DNA of 64,000 nucleotides, from the NCBI RefSeq assembly GCF_000620165.1, contig NZ_JHVN01000002.1, positions 62,001 through 126,000 of the forward strand, read 5' to 3'. A program made the translations under genes and the position numbers. This DNA comes from Anoxybacillus tepidamans PS2. GTDB lineage: Bacteria; Bacillota; Bacilli; Bacillales; Anoxybacillaceae. Below, piece after piece: positions 53,554 to 63,181 of the stretch. The notes under the pieces were generated by a model, which searched no databases, was not told the DNA's origin, and saw only the letters and a list, made by a program, of their open reading frames with translations. Numbering within the stretch: position 1 is the first letter of the stretch; each line of letters begins with the position of its first letter.

Positions 53554-54774
53554 CTAAAAAGTCAGACCTCTTTTTAACGGTTTTTTTTCATCAACGTCCA
53601 CTTTTGTTTTATGTTTATATTGGGCTTCGTATTTTACAAACATCGATATATTCGTTAATACACCAAGAGAAGTCATAAACAGAACAAGCGCCGAACCACC
53701 ATAACTCACCAGTGGAAGCGGGACACCAGTAATCGGTATTAGTCCCGTGGCACCGCCTACGTTAATGAATGTCTGGATGCCAATCATTGAAGAAATGCCG
53801 ATCGAAAGTAAACTGCCGAACGCATCATTGCATTTCCTAGCAATCCAAAATCCTCTTAAAACAATAAAGGCTAAAAGCAAAAGGACAAATGCAACCCCAA
53901 ACAGTCCCAATTCTTCAGCAATCACAGCAATGATAAAGTCGGTATGCGATTCAGGCAAATATCCATATTTTTGAATACTTTGACCGAGCCCAAGCCCTTT
54001 CAATCCGCCAAGACCGATGGCTAAATAAGAATTGACTAATTGGAATCCAGCGTCATCAAAATATTTAAATGGATCAAGAAACCCGTAAATGCGCGACATT
54101 CTTTCTTTTGAGAAAATTTTGCTCCACACAAAAGGAAGAATAGCAGGAGCAGCCAAAGAAGCCATTAATATAAAAAACAACAATTGCTTCCATAATAAAC
54201 GAAAACTTAAACCCGAAGATAAAATAATGCATGAAGCGATAAACAGCACAATCATCGCTGTTCCAAAATCGGGTTGAATGGCGATAAGAAAACAAATCCA
54301 TAATGTATAATAAATAGGAAAGAGCTGCCCTCTCACCGGCTCTGCTAGCCTTTTTTGTTTGTTGGCAAACACCGCCGACAAATAGACAATGAGTCCTAGC
54401 TTTACAAGCTCCGCCGGTTGGATGCTAAAAAAGCCTAGCCTAAACCAGCTTGTCGCATTGTTTGCAGTATGACCAAGAAAAGCAACGGCAATCAAAAGGA
54501 TTGGAGAAATAAAAAAGATTGCTTGGACCATTTTTTTTCCCGCCCATATTTTATATGGGACGATCATCGTAAACAAAAAGCAAAAAGCAGAAATAATCAG
54601 CCACATTTTCTGCTTTTGGAAAAAATAATCGCTCGCTACTCCAAATCGTGTCACAGCCGCTACCATGCTCGAACTGTACACCATAATTAGTCCAAAGATC
54701 GCAAGCATCCAAATAGCAATAATGAGCGGATAATCATAAGATTTCATAATATTTCTAAACAGTTGCTTGTCCAT
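53554..54774 (-). CDS. ftsW: Septal SEDS glycosyltransferase FtsW
   Basis: 406 residues, ten membrane segments. SEDS polymerase for septal peptidoglycan, partner of PbpB. Motifs: GFFSIQPAELVKLGLIVYL, IQPDFGTAMIVLFIA with the catalytic Asp, LPESHTDFIIAVIAEELG and ITGVPLPLVSYGGSAL. Similar to SpoVE in this window but with a longer, basic C-terminal tail. Ribosome site AGAGGAAAG. Same location beside pycA as in B. subtilis (formerly YlaO). Confidence 0.95.
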   Translation of the reverse strand: MDKQLFRNIMKSYDYPLIIAIWMLAIFGLIMVYSSSMVAAVTRFGVASDYFFQKQKMWLIISAFCFLFTMIVPYKIWAGKKMVQAIFFISPILLIAVAFLGHTANNATSWFRLGFFSIQPAELVKLGLIVYLSAVFANKQKRLAEPVRGQLFPIYYTLWICFLIAIQPDFGTAMIVLFIASCIILSSGLSFRLLWKQLLFFILMASLAAPAILPFVWSKIFSKERMSRIYGFLDPFKYFDDAGFQLVNSYLAIGLGGLKGLGLGQSIQKYGYLPESHTDFIIAVIAEELGLFGVAFVLLLLAFIVLRGFWIARKCNDAFGSLLSIGISSMIGIQTFINVGGATGLIPITGVPLPLVSYGGSALVLFMTSLGVLTNISMFVKYEAQYKHKTKVDVDEKKPLKRGLTF

Positions 54775-54852
54775 CTTTCCTCTTCCTTACTGATGTTATA
54801 CTATTAAGTAACATTCGCAATAAGATTTCGTTTTCCTTCTAAAAACACAAAA

Positions 54853-54886
54853 ACTCAAACGATTGCCGGATTTCAACCGTTTGAGT
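54853..54886 (-). terminator. Terminator after ylaN
   Basis: On the minus strand ACTCAAACGGTTG pairs with CAATCGTTTGAGT (one mismatch) around an 8-nt loop, followed by TTTTTGTG, separating ylaN from ftsW. Confidence 0.83.
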
Positions 54887-54898
54887 CAACATCTATCA

Positions 54899-55186
54899 TT
54901 ATCGTACACGCTTTTTTGTGGAAGCTTCGTGAAGCATTGAAAGTTCACGTTCCAACGTGTCAAGAAGTGCTTTTCCATCCTTTTCGTCAACAAGACCTAG
55001 CCGAATGGCAAAATCAATTTCGCGCGATAGGCCAAACATTTGCGTATCAAGCACTTCTTCGTAAAGAGGGCATTGGGGCATTGTTAAGTTGTCCATTTGC
55101 ACTTGAATGAGCTTGACAATTTTGTCCGCATCTGTTTTCAGAAGCGCATACGCTTTTTCTCGATAGTTAACTGCACCGTCTGTCAC
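54899..55186 (-). CDS. ylaN: YlaN family (UPF0358/DUF1507) protein
   Basis: 95 residues, all-helical: [40 protein letters not shown] and [20 protein letters not shown]. YlaN is reported to bind iron and relieve Fur repression, and is conditionally essential in low iron in B. subtilis. The start is GTG 55186, seven bases after GGAGGG. It keeps its usual place upstream of ftsW. Confidence 0.9.
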   Translation of the reverse strand: MTDGAVNYREKAYALLKTDADKIVKLIQVQMDNLTMPQCPLYEEVLDTQMFGLSREIDFAIRLGLVDEKDGKALLDTLERELSMLHEASTKKRVR

Positions 55187-55392
55187 ATCGATCCCTCCGT
55201 TCTCCCCTAATCCTTCTATAAATCTTAACGTGAATCAAAAAATTTTGCAAGATGAAAGACTTGTCACCGCTTGAGCATGACAAACCTGCTATTTATCATT
55301 ATACTAAAACTAGCGTATTTTTTCGTTATCCATTATTTTACGATAAACAAATGAATGTTAGTGCGCAAACATTTTACAGAGGTGGAGGCAGA

Positions 55393-55896
55393 ATGGATCG
55401 TATTATTCCAATTACAGGAAAAGTTAAGTTTTCGATTACGCTGGATCCGGGTGTATGGATTTTCGACGATCGTAAAGTCGAGTTGGAATCTTATTTTTCC
55501 GGTCAAAATCAAAAAGAGGAGCAATCGCAAAAAGAGGACGAAATTCAAAAAATTTCAGCTTATTGGGATCGTGAAATTCAAGAAGGGGCCGTCTTTCCGC
55601 CAACGTTGAAAACGGAAAAAAAATTCGCTAAAGAAAAGCTGATTACTGGAACATTTGCCATGCCGCTTGCGCCGTTTTTGCGCAATGCCGAAGTGCTCCC
55701 TGAGGCAACATCGTTTAGCATTATCACCGAAAACGAAGAGGTGGCAATCCCTCTTGAAAAGGCCTATGAATTGATTCTCTGTTTTTCTAAAGATGGGAAA
55801 CCATTGAAAGAAGATGGACCTGTTCACGTGTATTTTGGAGACGGTTCAAACCGCTCACATCCAATCACTTATGTACGGCAATTTATTGTTCGATAG
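55393..55896 (+). CDS. ylaL: Conserved Bacillus protein, probably YlaL
   Basis: About 167 residues: MDRIIPITGKVKFSITLDPG, VWIFDDRKVELESYF, an acidic Gln/Glu/Lys-rich linker (about 40-60) and a C-terminal half ending YVRQFIVR. The sequence looks beta-rich and soluble; I recall similar proteins carrying a peptidyl-prolyl isomerase label without clear basis. The assignment to YlaL comes from its place between ylaK and ylaN and its orientation. The start is ATG 55393 after AGAGGTGGAGGCAG; the frame is open 47 codons further upstream without support. Confidence 0.75.
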   Translation: MDRIIPITGKVKFSITLDPGVWIFDDRKVELESYFSGQNQKEEQSQKEDEIQKISAYWDREIQEGAVFPPTLKTEKKFAKEKLITGTFAMPLAPFLRNAEVLPEATSFSIITENEEVAIPLEKAYELILCFSKDGKPLKEDGPVHVYFGDGSNRSHPITYVRQFIVR

Positions 55897-55907
55897 CATG
55901 GCCCCTT

Positions 55908-55934
55908 AGGCTGTCCGATAAAACGGGACAGCCT
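55908..55934. terminator. Bidirectional terminator between ylaL and ylaK
   Basis: AGGCTGTCC (55908-55916) pairs with GGACAGCCT (55926-55934), then TTTTTT, four bases before the ylaK stop. Confidence 0.85.
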
Positions 55935-55937
55935 TTT

Positions 55938-57269
55938 TTACAATAAATCTGCAGCCAGCTGGGCCAATCCCGATCGTTCTCCTTTAATTAGGCGGACATG
56001 GCCGGCAATTTTTTGTTCCTTAAACTTTTCCACAACGTATGTTAAACCATTGTTATATTCATCTAAATATGGATGATCGATTTGCTCTGGATCTCCCATG
56101 AGAATAATTTTACTTTTTTCGCCGACGCGCGTTAAAATCGTTTTGACTTCATGCTTCGTTAAGTTTTGTGCCTCATCAATAATGATGAACTGTTCTGGTA
56201 AGCTGCGACCGCGTATATACGTAAGAGCCTCTACTTCAATGGAACTCATTCCTGCTAAAATCGCGTCTAACTCTCCTGGTTTTTTTGTGTTAAATAAGTA
56301 TTCAAGGTTGTCGAAAATCGGCTGCATCCATGGTCGCAACTTTTCTTGCTTTTCTCCAGGTAAAAATCCGATATCCTTGCCAACTGGAACAATCGGTCTA
56401 GCAACAAGCAGCTTTTTATACGTTCCTATATCTTCCGTCTGCATGAGTCCTGCCGCTAACGCAAGAAGCGTTTTTCCTGTCCCGGCCTTTCCGATCAGCG
56501 TGACAAGTGAAATATCTTCGCGCATCAATAGTTCAAACGCCATCGTCTGCTGGACGTTGCGGGGGCGAATCCCCCATACCTGTTCATGCTGAAACACTAA
56601 TTTTTTCACTTTTTTTCCTGCATGATCGACAATTCCGATTGCGGATGCTGAACTGCCGAGAGCATCTTTCATAATAATGAATTGATTTGGATAAAAAGGA
56701 TGGTGGGCAATTTCCGAAAGAACAAGTTCACCTTTTTCATAGAAACGCTTTAAATGCTCCATATTTATGTACAGCTCAAGAAACCCGGTATAAATATGGT
56801 CAATGTCGACAACGCGGTCACTCAAAAAATCTTCGGCCTGCAATCCAATCGCATCCGCTTTGACGCGAACGAGAGCATCTTTGCTCACTAAAATGACCGA
56901 ACGCCCGTCTTCTTTTGTTTGCTCTTCAAGCGATAAGTTTTTGGCGACAGCCAGAATGCGGTTATCGTTCGTTTTTTCCACAAAAATTTCCTGCAATTGG
57001 TGAAATGAACGATGGTTTAATTCAATACGAAGGACCCCGCCGTTGTCTAACAAAATTTTCTCGTGTAATTTTCCATTTTCCCGCAGCCTATCGATTAGTT
57101 TCGATACTTGACGCGCATTTCGCCCGACTTCATCCATGTTCCGCTTTTTGGAATCAACTTCTTCTAACACAACAGCCGGGATCACCACTTCATTATCTTC
57201 AAATGAAAAAATGGAATAAGGATCTTGCAAAAGCACATTTGTATCTAACACATATATTTTGTTCCCCAA
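55938..57269 (-). CDS. ylaK: PIN-PhoH protein YlaK (PhoH2 family)
   Basis: 443 residues. N-terminal PIN RNase-fold domain (KIYVLDTNVLLQDPYSIFSF; VVLEEVDSKKRN; LVSKDALVRVKAD) joined to a PhoH ATPase domain with Walker A VTLIGKAGTGKTLLALAAGL (about 256-275) and Walker B FIIIDEAQNLTKHEV. PhoH2 proteins in mycobacteria act as RNA helicase/RNases. The start is TTG 57269 in a weak ribosome context. Divergent from ylaJ. Confidence 0.92.
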   Translation of the reverse strand: MGNKIYVLDTNVLLQDPYSIFSFEDNEVVIPAVVLEEVDSKKRNMDEVGRNARQVSKLIDRLRENGKLHEKILLDNGGVLRIELNHRSFHQLQEIFVEKTNDNRILAVAKNLSLEEQTKEDGRSVILVSKDALVRVKADAIGLQAEDFLSDRVVDIDHIYTGFLELYINMEHLKRFYEKGELVLSEIAHHPFYPNQFIIMKDALGSSASAIGIVDHAGKKVKKLVFQHEQVWGIRPRNVQQTMAFELLMREDISLVTLIGKAGTGKTLLALAAGLMQTEDIGTYKKLLVARPIVPVGKDIGFLPGEKQEKLRPWMQPIFDNLEYLFNTKKPGELDAILAGMSSIEVEALTYIRGRSLPEQFIIIDEAQNLTKHEVKTILTRVGEKSKIILMGDPEQIDHPYLDEYNNGLTYVVEKFKEQKIAGHVRLIKGERSGLAQLAADLL

Positions 57270-57341
57270 AATTCCACGCCCCCATTTCGTTTATTTGTTA
57301 AATTTTTTTGGACGGGATGTTGTTATATAGTATGAGCAAAC

Positions 57342-57371
57342 GTATAAAGATAGAAGGTGATTCGCAAAATA
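57342..57371 (+). promoter_or_regulatory. Candidate sigma-G promoter of ylaJ
   Basis: GTATA (57342-57346), an 18-base spacer, then CAAAATA (57365-57371). The boxes match sigma-G GHATR and CATWMTA at all but one base, with exact spacing, and the likely start is about 20 bases ahead of the ylaJ ATG. B. subtilis ylaJ is a late forespore gene. Confidence 0.5.
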
Positions 57372-57400
57372 AAGTTAAAAACATATAGAGGTGCAAAACA

Positions 57401-57997
57401 ATGAACTATCGCTCTCTTCTTAGCATTGCTCTTCCCTTTTTTCTTTTGTTTGGGTGCGGCCTAGGCAATGATAACTCAAGCACGACAGATCAATCTTTAG
57501 TTCGAGTGAAAAATACGGTTAATGAAAAGATCGAAAATAAATCTGGACAACAAATCGCTCATCGGTTAGTCGATTTAGCCAACCGCGTGCCGAACGTGAA
57601 CGATGCAACCGTTCTCGTTGTTGGAAAATACGCGATTGTCGGCATTGACGTGAATAGCAAAATGGATACGTCACGAGTAGGCACTGTTAAATACTCTGTT
57701 GCTGAAAGCTTGCAAAAGGACCCATACGGAGCTAATGCTATTATTATTGCTGACCCAGATTTATATATGCGATTAAAGAATATCGTTCGTCAAGTTGACA
57801 ATGGGCGCCCTGTGCAAGCATTTATGAACGAAATCGCTGCTATTGTTGGACGGGTCATGCCGGAAATACCAAGCGATTTATTGCAAACGAAAAACCCTTC
57901 CCCAACGAATGAAAATAACGCTGAGCTTAATAAACGAGAAGAAAGGCAGCTAAATGACCGGCAAAATAAGCAATCAAATGATTATTTAAATAAATAA
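57401..57997 (+). CDS. ylaJ: YhcN/YlaJ family spore lipoprotein
   Basis: 198 residues. A lipoprotein signal with LPFFLLFGC (lipid Cys about residue 19), then the YhcN/YlaJ domain (AHRLVDLANRVPNVNDATVL, VGKYAIVGIDVNSKMDTSRV, YSVAESLQKDPYGANAIIIA) and a polar, Asn/Gln-rich tail. These proteins sit in the inner spore membrane; YlaJ contributes to germination. Ribosome site AGAGGTGC. A sigma-G-like promoter precedes it, and a terminator follows. Confidence 0.92.
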   Translation: MNYRSLLSIALPFFLLFGCGLGNDNSSTTDQSLVRVKNTVNEKIENKSGQQIAHRLVDLANRVPNVNDATVLVVGKYAIVGIDVNSKMDTSRVGTVKYSVAESLQKDPYGANAIIIADPDLYMRLKNIVRQVDNGRPVQAFMNEIAAIVGRVMPEIPSDLLQTKNPSPTNENNAELNKREERQLNDRQNKQSNDYLNK

Positions 57998-58026
57998 GAG
58001 CCTAGCCGAAATAGGCTAAGCTCTTA
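57995..58026. terminator. Terminator between ylaJ and the flavin-fold gene
   Basis: TAAGAG (57995-58000) with CTCTTA (58021-58026), extended by TAGCC/GGCTA inside; overlaps the ylaJ stop codon. Confidence 0.75.
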
Positions 58027-58030
58027 TTCC

Positions 58031-58486
58031 TTAAGCATTTTTAAGCGCCGTCATCACTTGGTTATCGAGTTTTGCAGCCGCTTGGGCGTCGTACGTTTTT
58101 TCATATTTTGGTTCCACAGAGATTTTTGACCCGTAAAACATGACATCGCGCACTTCGCTAATAGCGATCTCCACTAACGCTAACTTAAGCGGCACCCCTT
58201 CCATTTTTTCCGCTTTAATATTCGCCTTTCCGCTAATAGAATACGTCGATTCATTAGCAATAATGTTTACAACAACAAGCGGATTTTTTTGAATATTTTG
58301 CACGATACGAGAACGGTTGTCTACCGCAAAATAAAGCCGATCTTCACTCGGCGCGTAAATCCATGAAATTGCGCTCACGTTGGGACCGCCTGTTTCATGA
58401 TCAATAGTCGCTAGCGTCACAAACCGTTCTTTTTGTAGCGCTTGAAATAGCGGCTCTATCAGCTTTTGCTCTACTGCGTTTGCCAT
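58031..58486 (-). CDS. Pyridoxamine 5'-phosphate oxidase-fold protein
   Basis: About 151 residues with the FMN-binding split-barrel fold: ALQKERFVTLATIDHETGGP, SAISWIYAPSEDRLYFAVD and SRIVQNIQKNPLVVVNII. Family members bind FMN, heme or F420 and reduce small substrates; a PdxH role is unlikely from length. The start is ATG 58486 after GGAGGGG. It lies between ylaJ and ylaI on the opposite strand. Confidence 0.85.
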   Translation of the reverse strand: MANAVEQKLIEPLFQALQKERFVTLATIDHETGGPNVSAISWIYAPSEDRLYFAVDNRSRIVQNIQKNPLVVVNIIANESTYSISGKANIKAEKMEGVPLKLALVEIAISEVRDVMFYGSKISVEPKYEKTYDAQAAAKLDNQVMTALKNA

Positions 58487-58600
58487 GTAAAACCCCTCCA
58501 AAACAATGTTATTTATGGTTTTATCATACCTATTTTCTCCAAAAAGGAAAAGAAAAATGATATAATAAAGCTAGAGTGATTCGAAGCAACGAGGTGTATA

Positions 58601-58801
58601 ATGAGAGTTAAATGTATTCTTTGTGATCAAATCAACATCATTGACGATGAATCATTGCTTGCTAAACGGTTACGCAACCGTCCAATCCACACATACATGT
58701 GTAAAGATTGCCATGAGCGGATTGCAGAAAAAACAAAAGCGCGGCTAGCAACGGGAAAGTTTCGTCTGTACCGGTCGCAGGCGTCCCATGACGAATGGTA
58801 A
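58601..58801 (+). CDS. ylaI: YlaI family (DUF2197) zinc-ribbon-like protein
   Basis: 66 residues, with CILCDQ near the N-terminus and CKDCHE (about 34-39), a likely four-Cys zinc site, and a basic helix (RIAEKTKARLATGKFRLYRS). Function unknown. Ribosome site CAACGAGGTG before ATG. The stop codon lies in the stem of a strong terminator. Confidence 0.9.
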   Translation: MRVKCILCDQINIIDDESLLAKRLRNRPIHTYMCKDCHERIAEKTKARLATGKFRLYRSQASHDEW

Positions 58802-58830
58802 AAGCACTAGGCTTCATGCCTAGTGCTTTT
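58800..58830. terminator. Bidirectional terminator after ylaI
   Basis: A perfect 13-bp stem AAAAGCACTAGGC (58800-58812) / GCCTAGTGCTTTT (58818-58830), loop TTCAT, between convergent genes. Confidence 0.9.
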
Positions 58831-58833
58831 CCG

Positions 58834-59124
58834 TTACATTGGATAATTCATATACTTGTCAGGTTCATTTTCGATTTGTTCAAGCAGCGCTTCAATCAAT
58901 TCAGCCGGGAAGCGCATTGTTTTTTGTTGCTCCTCTTTCTCATAATGGATGAGATACATCGCGTCCTCTTTTTGCACTTCAACATTAGCAACACGAAAAT
59001 CGTTTTTTAATATTTCTCGAAAAAAGGAAGCTGTTTCCTGTGCCGCTCGATCATTAGGACGAGCATCCGCTACGACCTGAATCGTAAGCCAATTATAAAA
59101 AGCATCCTGCAACGATTTCATCAT
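58834..59124 (-). CDS. Conserved small hypothetical protein
   Basis: About 96 residues, not recognised. Predicted alpha/beta: SLQDAFYNWLTIQVVADARP, then ETASFFREILKNDFRVANVE, VQKEDAMYLIHYEKEE and RFPAELIEALLEQIENEPDK. It starts at ATG 59124 or 59121 behind AAGGCGGTGGCA and lies 10 bases downstream of ylaH, so it is cotranscribed with it. No motif suggests an enzyme. Confidence 0.78.
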   Translation of the reverse strand: MMKSLQDAFYNWLTIQVVADARPNDRAAQETASFFREILKNDFRVANVEVQKEDAMYLIHYEKEEQQKTMRFPAELIEALLEQIENEPDKYMNYPM

Positions 59125-59134
59125 TGCCACCGCC

Positions 59135-59455
59135 TTATTCGCTCGCCTTGATTTCCTGTTTCTTTGACTGATGCAGCCGCACTTTATAAATAATTAAAAT
59201 AAGAGCGGCTATCACTAGTCCTTCGGCAACGGGCAAAAATACGGCAAAAAACGTTAAAATAGTGCAGCCTAATGCAAGCAATGCGTAAATGATTACATTT
59301 TTCAACAACGGCAGCTTTTTGGCGAATCCGAGTCGATATACAATAGCCGATAATATAAGGACTGTAATATAGAGAAGCCACATTCCTTGCTTCGGATTGG
59401 TATGCACTTGATATAACGATGCAAAAAAGGAAAGTCTTTCAATGACGTTCAACAT
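59135..59455 (-). CDS. ylaH: YlaH-like membrane protein
   Basis: 106 residues with three membrane segments (about 25-43, 50-72 and 74-92) and a basic C-terminus [14 protein letters not shown]. Fits the YlaH family of bacilli; function unknown. Ribosome site AAGGAGGGAAGA. It follows typA by 18 bases, as in B. subtilis. Confidence 0.87.
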   Translation of the reverse strand: MLNVIERLSFFASLYQVHTNPKQGMWLLYITVLILSAIVYRLGFAKKLPLLKNVIIYALLALGCTILTFFAVFLPVAEGLVIAALILIIYKVRLHQSKKQEIKASE

Positions 59456-59473
59456 TCTTCCCTCCTTACCTCT

Positions 59474-61315
59474 TTATCTTGCCTGTTCTGCTGCTTTCTT
59501 TTTCTTAGCTAGCTTCTCTCGCTCATTTTTATCTAAAATTTTCTTGCGCAATCGAATCGACTGTGGCGTTACCTCGCAATATTCATCGTCATTTAAATAT
59601 TCGAGCGCTTCCTCAAGCGTCATCAGACGCGGTTTTTTCATCGTTACCGTTTGCTCTTTCGTCGATGAACGAATGTTTGTTGCGTGTTTCACTTTACAAA
59701 TGTTGACGACTAAATCATTTTCCCGCGTGTGCTCCCCAACAATCATTCCTTCGTATACTTCCGTGCCCGGTTCCACGAAAATCGTACCGCGATCCTCTAC
59801 CTGCATAATTCCGTAAGACGTCGCCTTTCCTGTTTCCATTGAAATGAGCACACCTTGACGCCGTCCTCCGACCGCTCCTTTTTGCGCAGGAGCATAATGA
59901 TCGAATGAATGATTTAAGATGCCGTAGCCGCGTGTTAAAGACATAAATTCCGTGCGATAGCCAATTAAACCGCGCGCTGGCACCATAAATATCAAACGGA
60001 CTTGTCCATTTTCATAATGAATCATGTCGACCATTTCACCTTTACGCATGCCAAGCGACTCCATAATCGCTCCTGTATACTCTTCCGGAATATCGATTTG
60101 CACCCGTTCGATCGGTTCAGAAAGCACCCCATCGATTTCTTTCATAATCACTTCCGGTTTTGATACTTGCAATTCAAACCCTTCACGTCGCATATTTTCA
60201 ATTAAAATGGACAAATGAAGCTCGCCGCGGCCTGACACAGTCCACGCATCGGGAGAATCCGTTTCCTCGACACGCAAACTGACATCGGTTTCTAACTGCA
60301 TCCGGAGACGCTCTTCAATTTTACGTGCTGTTACATATTTTCCTTCTCTTCCGGCAAATGGGCTATTGTTCACTAAAAATGTCATCTTTAGCGTCGGTTC
60401 GTCAATGCGCAGCGCTGGCAGCGCTTCCTGGTGCTCGATTGGGCATACCGTCTCACCCACGTTAATATCTTCCATGCCTGACACCGCGATGATATCGCCC
60501 GCTTCTGCTTCTGTAATCTCGATCCGTTTAAGCCCGATGAAACCGAACAATTTTGTCACCCGGAATGTCTTAACCGTTCCATCGAGTTTCATTAATGCGA
60601 CCTGTTGTCCAACTTTAATCGTGCCGCGAAAGACGCGACCAATCCCAATCCGTCCGACATAGTCGTTATAATCAAGAAGGGCGACCTGGAATTGCAACGG
60701 TTCTTCTCGATTGTCAATAGGGGCAGGAATATGCTCAATAATCGTCTCAAACAAGGCTGTCATATCATCGTCTTGTTTATGTGGATCTAAGCTCGCCGTT
60801 CCATTTAAGGCAGACGCATAAACAACCGGAAACTCTAACTGCTCTTCTGATGCCCCCAATTCAATAAATAAATCAATGACTTCATCTACCACTTCTTCCG
60901 GACGGGCAAACTCTCGATCGATTTTATTGACGACAACTATCGGCGTCAGCTGCTGCTCGAGCGCTTTTTTCAATACAAAACGCGTTTGCGGCATGCATCC
61001 TTCATAAGCATCCACAACAAGCAGCACGCCGTCGACCATTCGCATAATCCGCTCCACTTCACCGCCAAAATCGGCGTGTCCCGGCGTATCTAAAATGTTA
61101 ATGCGCGTATCTTTATAATGAATGGCTGTATTTTTCGCCAAAATCGTAATACCGCGTTCACGTTCTAAATCATTGCGGTCTAACGCCCGCTCTTGCACAT
61201 ATTCATTCGTGCGAAATGTTCCTGATTGGCGCAACAATTGATCGACTAGCGTCGTTTTCCCATGGTCAACATGGGCGATAATAGCAATATTTCGAAGATT
61301 TTCTCGCCGTTTCAC
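59474..61315 (-). CDS. typA: Ribosome-associated GTPase TypA/BipA
   Basis: About 613 residues, translational GTPase. G1 [18 protein letters not shown] near residue 15, G2 [15 protein letters not shown]3 [10 protein letters not shown]4 [11 protein letters not shown]; then domains II, III/V and the BipA C-terminal domain ([15 protein letters not shown]). It helps 50S assembly and growth in stress, notably at low temperature. The start is GTG 61315, eight bases after AGGAG; a GTG three codons earlier overlaps that site. Divergent from ylaF. Confidence 0.97.
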   Translation of the reverse strand: MKRRENLRNIAIIAHVDHGKTTLVDQLLRQSGTFRTNEYVQERALDRNDLERERGITILAKNTAIHYKDTRINILDTPGHADFGGEVERIMRMVDGVLLVVDAYEGCMPQTRFVLKKALEQQLTPIVVVNKIDREFARPEEVVDEVIDLFIELGASEEQLEFPVVYASALNGTASLDPHKQDDDMTALFETIIEHIPAPIDNREEPLQFQVALLDYNDYVGRIGIGRVFRGTIKVGQQVALMKLDGTVKTFRVTKLFGFIGLKRIEITEAEAGDIIAVSGMEDINVGETVCPIEHQEALPALRIDEPTLKMTFLVNNSPFAGREGKYVTARKIEERLRMQLETDVSLRVEETDSPDAWTVSGRGELHLSILIENMRREGFELQVSKPEVIMKEIDGVLSEPIERVQIDIPEEYTGAIMESLGMRKGEMVDMIHYENGQVRLIFMVPARGLIGYRTEFMSLTRGYGILNHSFDHYAPAQKGAVGGRRQGVLISMETGKATSYGIMQVEDRGTIFVEPGTEVYEGMIVGEHTRENDLVVNICKVKHATNIRSSTKEQTVTMKKPRLMTLEEALEYLNDDEYCEVTPQSIRLRKKILDKNEREKLAKKKKAAEQAR

Positions 61316-61433
61316 TTTGTTCACTCCTATGTGTAAATTGCTCGTATATTATACCATAAAGAACGTGGCAAAGCGGAATGTTTTCGTGTAGACTAAAGTA
61401 AGAGGAAAGTGCAGCACAAGAAAGGAGATTGGC

Positions 61434-61619
61434 ATGAAACCGTTCCAACCGGTGTTTTTATTGTTTGCAATTTTAGCGGCTTCCGCGATTATGGCCATCG
61501 GCATTTTTATTGCTGAACAAAGCATAATCGGTGTCGTCATTTCTTTCATTATTTTCCTAGTAGTCATGGGAATCGGATTTGCGACTAAAAAACGGATGCG
61601 CGAAAAAGGCATGTTGTAA
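61434..61619 (+). CDS. ylaF: YlaF (DUF5325) membrane peptide
   Basis: 61 residues: two membrane segments (about 4-25 and 30-49) and a basic tail ATKKRMREKGML. Matches the YlaF/DUF5325 family; function unknown. The ATG follows AAAGGAGATTGGC. Its stop codon begins a strong terminator shared with yktC. Confidence 0.88.
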   Translation: MKPFQPVFLLFAILAASAIMAIGIFIAEQSIIGVVISFIIFLVVMGIGFATKKRMREKGML

Positions 61620-61650
61620 ATCGGGACAAAGGGCTTGCTTGTCCCGATTT
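61618..61650. terminator. Bidirectional terminator between ylaF and yktC
   Basis: A perfect 12-bp stem AAATCGGGACAA (61618-61629) / TTGTCCCGATTT (61639-61650), overlapping both stop-codon regions. Confidence 0.82.
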
Positions 61651-62446
61651 ACGATTTGCGTATGTACCGGTTTAAAATCTCCTCATGAAGTCCTGGCTTC
61701 GATACAAAGACGGAACTTGGGCGAAGCAGTTGAAGCGGTTCGCCGTATATATCCGTCACAACACCGCCTACTTCTTCCACAATGACAAGCCCTCCGGCAA
61801 AATCCCACGGTGAAAGTCTCATCGTGATGTACGCATCAAGCCGTCCCGCGGCGATATATGCCATCTCAAGAGCAGCCGAGCCATATGACCGCGTTCCCCT
61901 TGCTTCTTTTACAAGCGGGGTCAATACACTCGGGTCGATTCGTTTATTTTCAATGACCCATGCAGCATTTAAACAAACGATAGCCTCTGGGATCGATACA
62001 GGCTGTAATCGCGGAAGCGGACGATCATTCAAAAAAGCCCCCTTGCCTTTTCTCGCATAATACAGTTCATCGTTTACGACATCGTACACATAACCAAGCA
62101 TTCCAACAGCATTTTCAAAAACACCGATTGAAATTGCAAAGTTTCGCTTTTGATGAATAAAATTCATCGTTCCATCGATCGGATCAATGACCCACACAAC
62201 GCCTTCTAGCGCTGATACATCGTCGCCAAACCCCTCTTCTCCAAGCACGCGATGAGTCGGAAACTTCTTTCTGATTCGCTCTATGAAAAATTGTTCAATT
62301 TCTTTGTCTACATTCGTTACTAAATCGCTTCGGCTCGATTTTGTTTCAATGGTTAATGTTTGATCGAATGTTTCCTTAATACGCGCGCCCGCTTCTATAA
62401 TCCACTGTTGTACGCATTCGTCAATTTGCTCCCAATTTACGCTCAT
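61649..62446 (-). CDS. yktC: Inositol-1-monophosphatase family protein YktC
   Basis: 265 residues, the size of B. subtilis YktC. Mg-dependent phosphatase motifs: LGEEGFGDD, WVIDPIDGTMNFIH (about 84-97) and SPWDFAGGLVIVEEVGG. Substrates in this family include inositol monophosphate, NADP and other sugar phosphates; not decided here. The start is ATG 62446 (MSVNWEQIDE) after AGGAGGAATAAA; a longer open frame upstream lacks homology. Confidence 0.93.
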   Translation of the reverse strand: MSVNWEQIDECVQQWIIEAGARIKETFDQTLTIETKSSRSDLVTNVDKEIEQFFIERIRKKFPTHRVLGEEGFGDDVSALEGVVWVIDPIDGTMNFIHQKRNFAISIGVFENAVGMLGYVYDVVNDELYYARKGKGAFLNDRPLPRLQPVSIPEAIVCLNAAWVIENKRIDPSVLTPLVKEARGTRSYGSAALEMAYIAAGRLDAYITMRLSPWDFAGGLVIVEEVGGVVTDIYGEPLQLLRPSSVFVSKPGLHEEILNRYIRKS

Positions 62447-62572
62447 TTTATTCCTCCTGTTATAAAAATGGTCATAAACATGTATGTATGAATATACAAT
62501 TAGAATAGTGTGATTTGGCTGATTCGGCAAGAAAAAACGAACCGTAGTGCGTGGTTCGCCATACATGTTTCT

Positions 62573-62767
62573 TTATAGTTGAAGACGCATAAGTTCTTGG
62601 CGCAGCCTTTCTAATTTTCGTTTGCATTCTTTTTTCTTTTCTTCATCGTTTTCCATCATCGCCTCGTAAAGAGTGGCTAATTCATAATCGAGCTCGAGCC
62701 GAAGCACCGCCATCCGCTTCTCTCCATCCGTCCGTTTTGGTGAATTGACTGTTTTTCTCATCAACAT
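62573..62767 (-). CDS. Small hypothetical protein, possibly YkzI
   Basis: About 64 residues, highly charged, predicted helical coiled coil (LRLELDYELATLYEAMMEND, then KKKECKRKLERLRQELMRLQ). The ATG 62767 follows AAAGGGG. In B. subtilis a similar-size gene (ykzI) lies beside yktC, so this could be the equivalent; I cannot confirm by sequence. Confidence 0.65.
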   Translation of the reverse strand: MLMRKTVNSPKRTDGEKRMAVLRLELDYELATLYEAMMENDEEKKKECKRKLERLRQELMRLQL

Positions 62768-62891
62768 AGGCACCCCTTTCCTTCATCATTGTCGGCCTAA
62801 ATCACGAAATTTTCTGATATTTAATGTTTATATATATTTATGTAAGAAAAGGGGGCTATGCAACAAATTTGTGTGTTCGTCTAGTTATTTT

Positions 62892-63164
62892 TCACTCCAT
62901 TCGAATCCAGTCACCATTTTTCGCCTCTTTTGCCTTTTTCACAACATGGTAAGAAGAATAGCCGCTCGCGTTTTCAAATTCATCGCACAGCTTTCTTTCT
63001 TCGCTTTTGCTCGGGACGATTTCCTTAAATCGCCGATACGCGTTCATCAGCTGTTCGCGTTCCATTCCTTTTTCATATACTGTTTCAATTGCTTCAAAAA
63101 ACTTGATTACATCAATAATTTCTTGCGTTGTCCAATCGTATGAAAATGGATACGAATAATCCAA
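62892..63164 (-). CDS. yktA: UPF0223 family protein YktA
   Basis: 90 residues, the family length: [20 protein letters not shown] and [20 protein letters not shown]. The start is TTG 63164, eight bases after GGAGG; the reading frame stays open upstream through that ribosome site. UPF0223 proteins are small all-helical proteins of unknown function. Next to yktC on the same strand. Confidence 0.9.
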   Translation of the reverse strand: MDYSYPFSYDWTTQEIIDVIKFFEAIETVYEKGMEREQLMNAYRRFKEIVPSKSEERKLCDEFENASGYSSYHVVKKAKEAKNGDWIRME

Positions 63165-63181
63165 AATCTTCACCTCCGCTG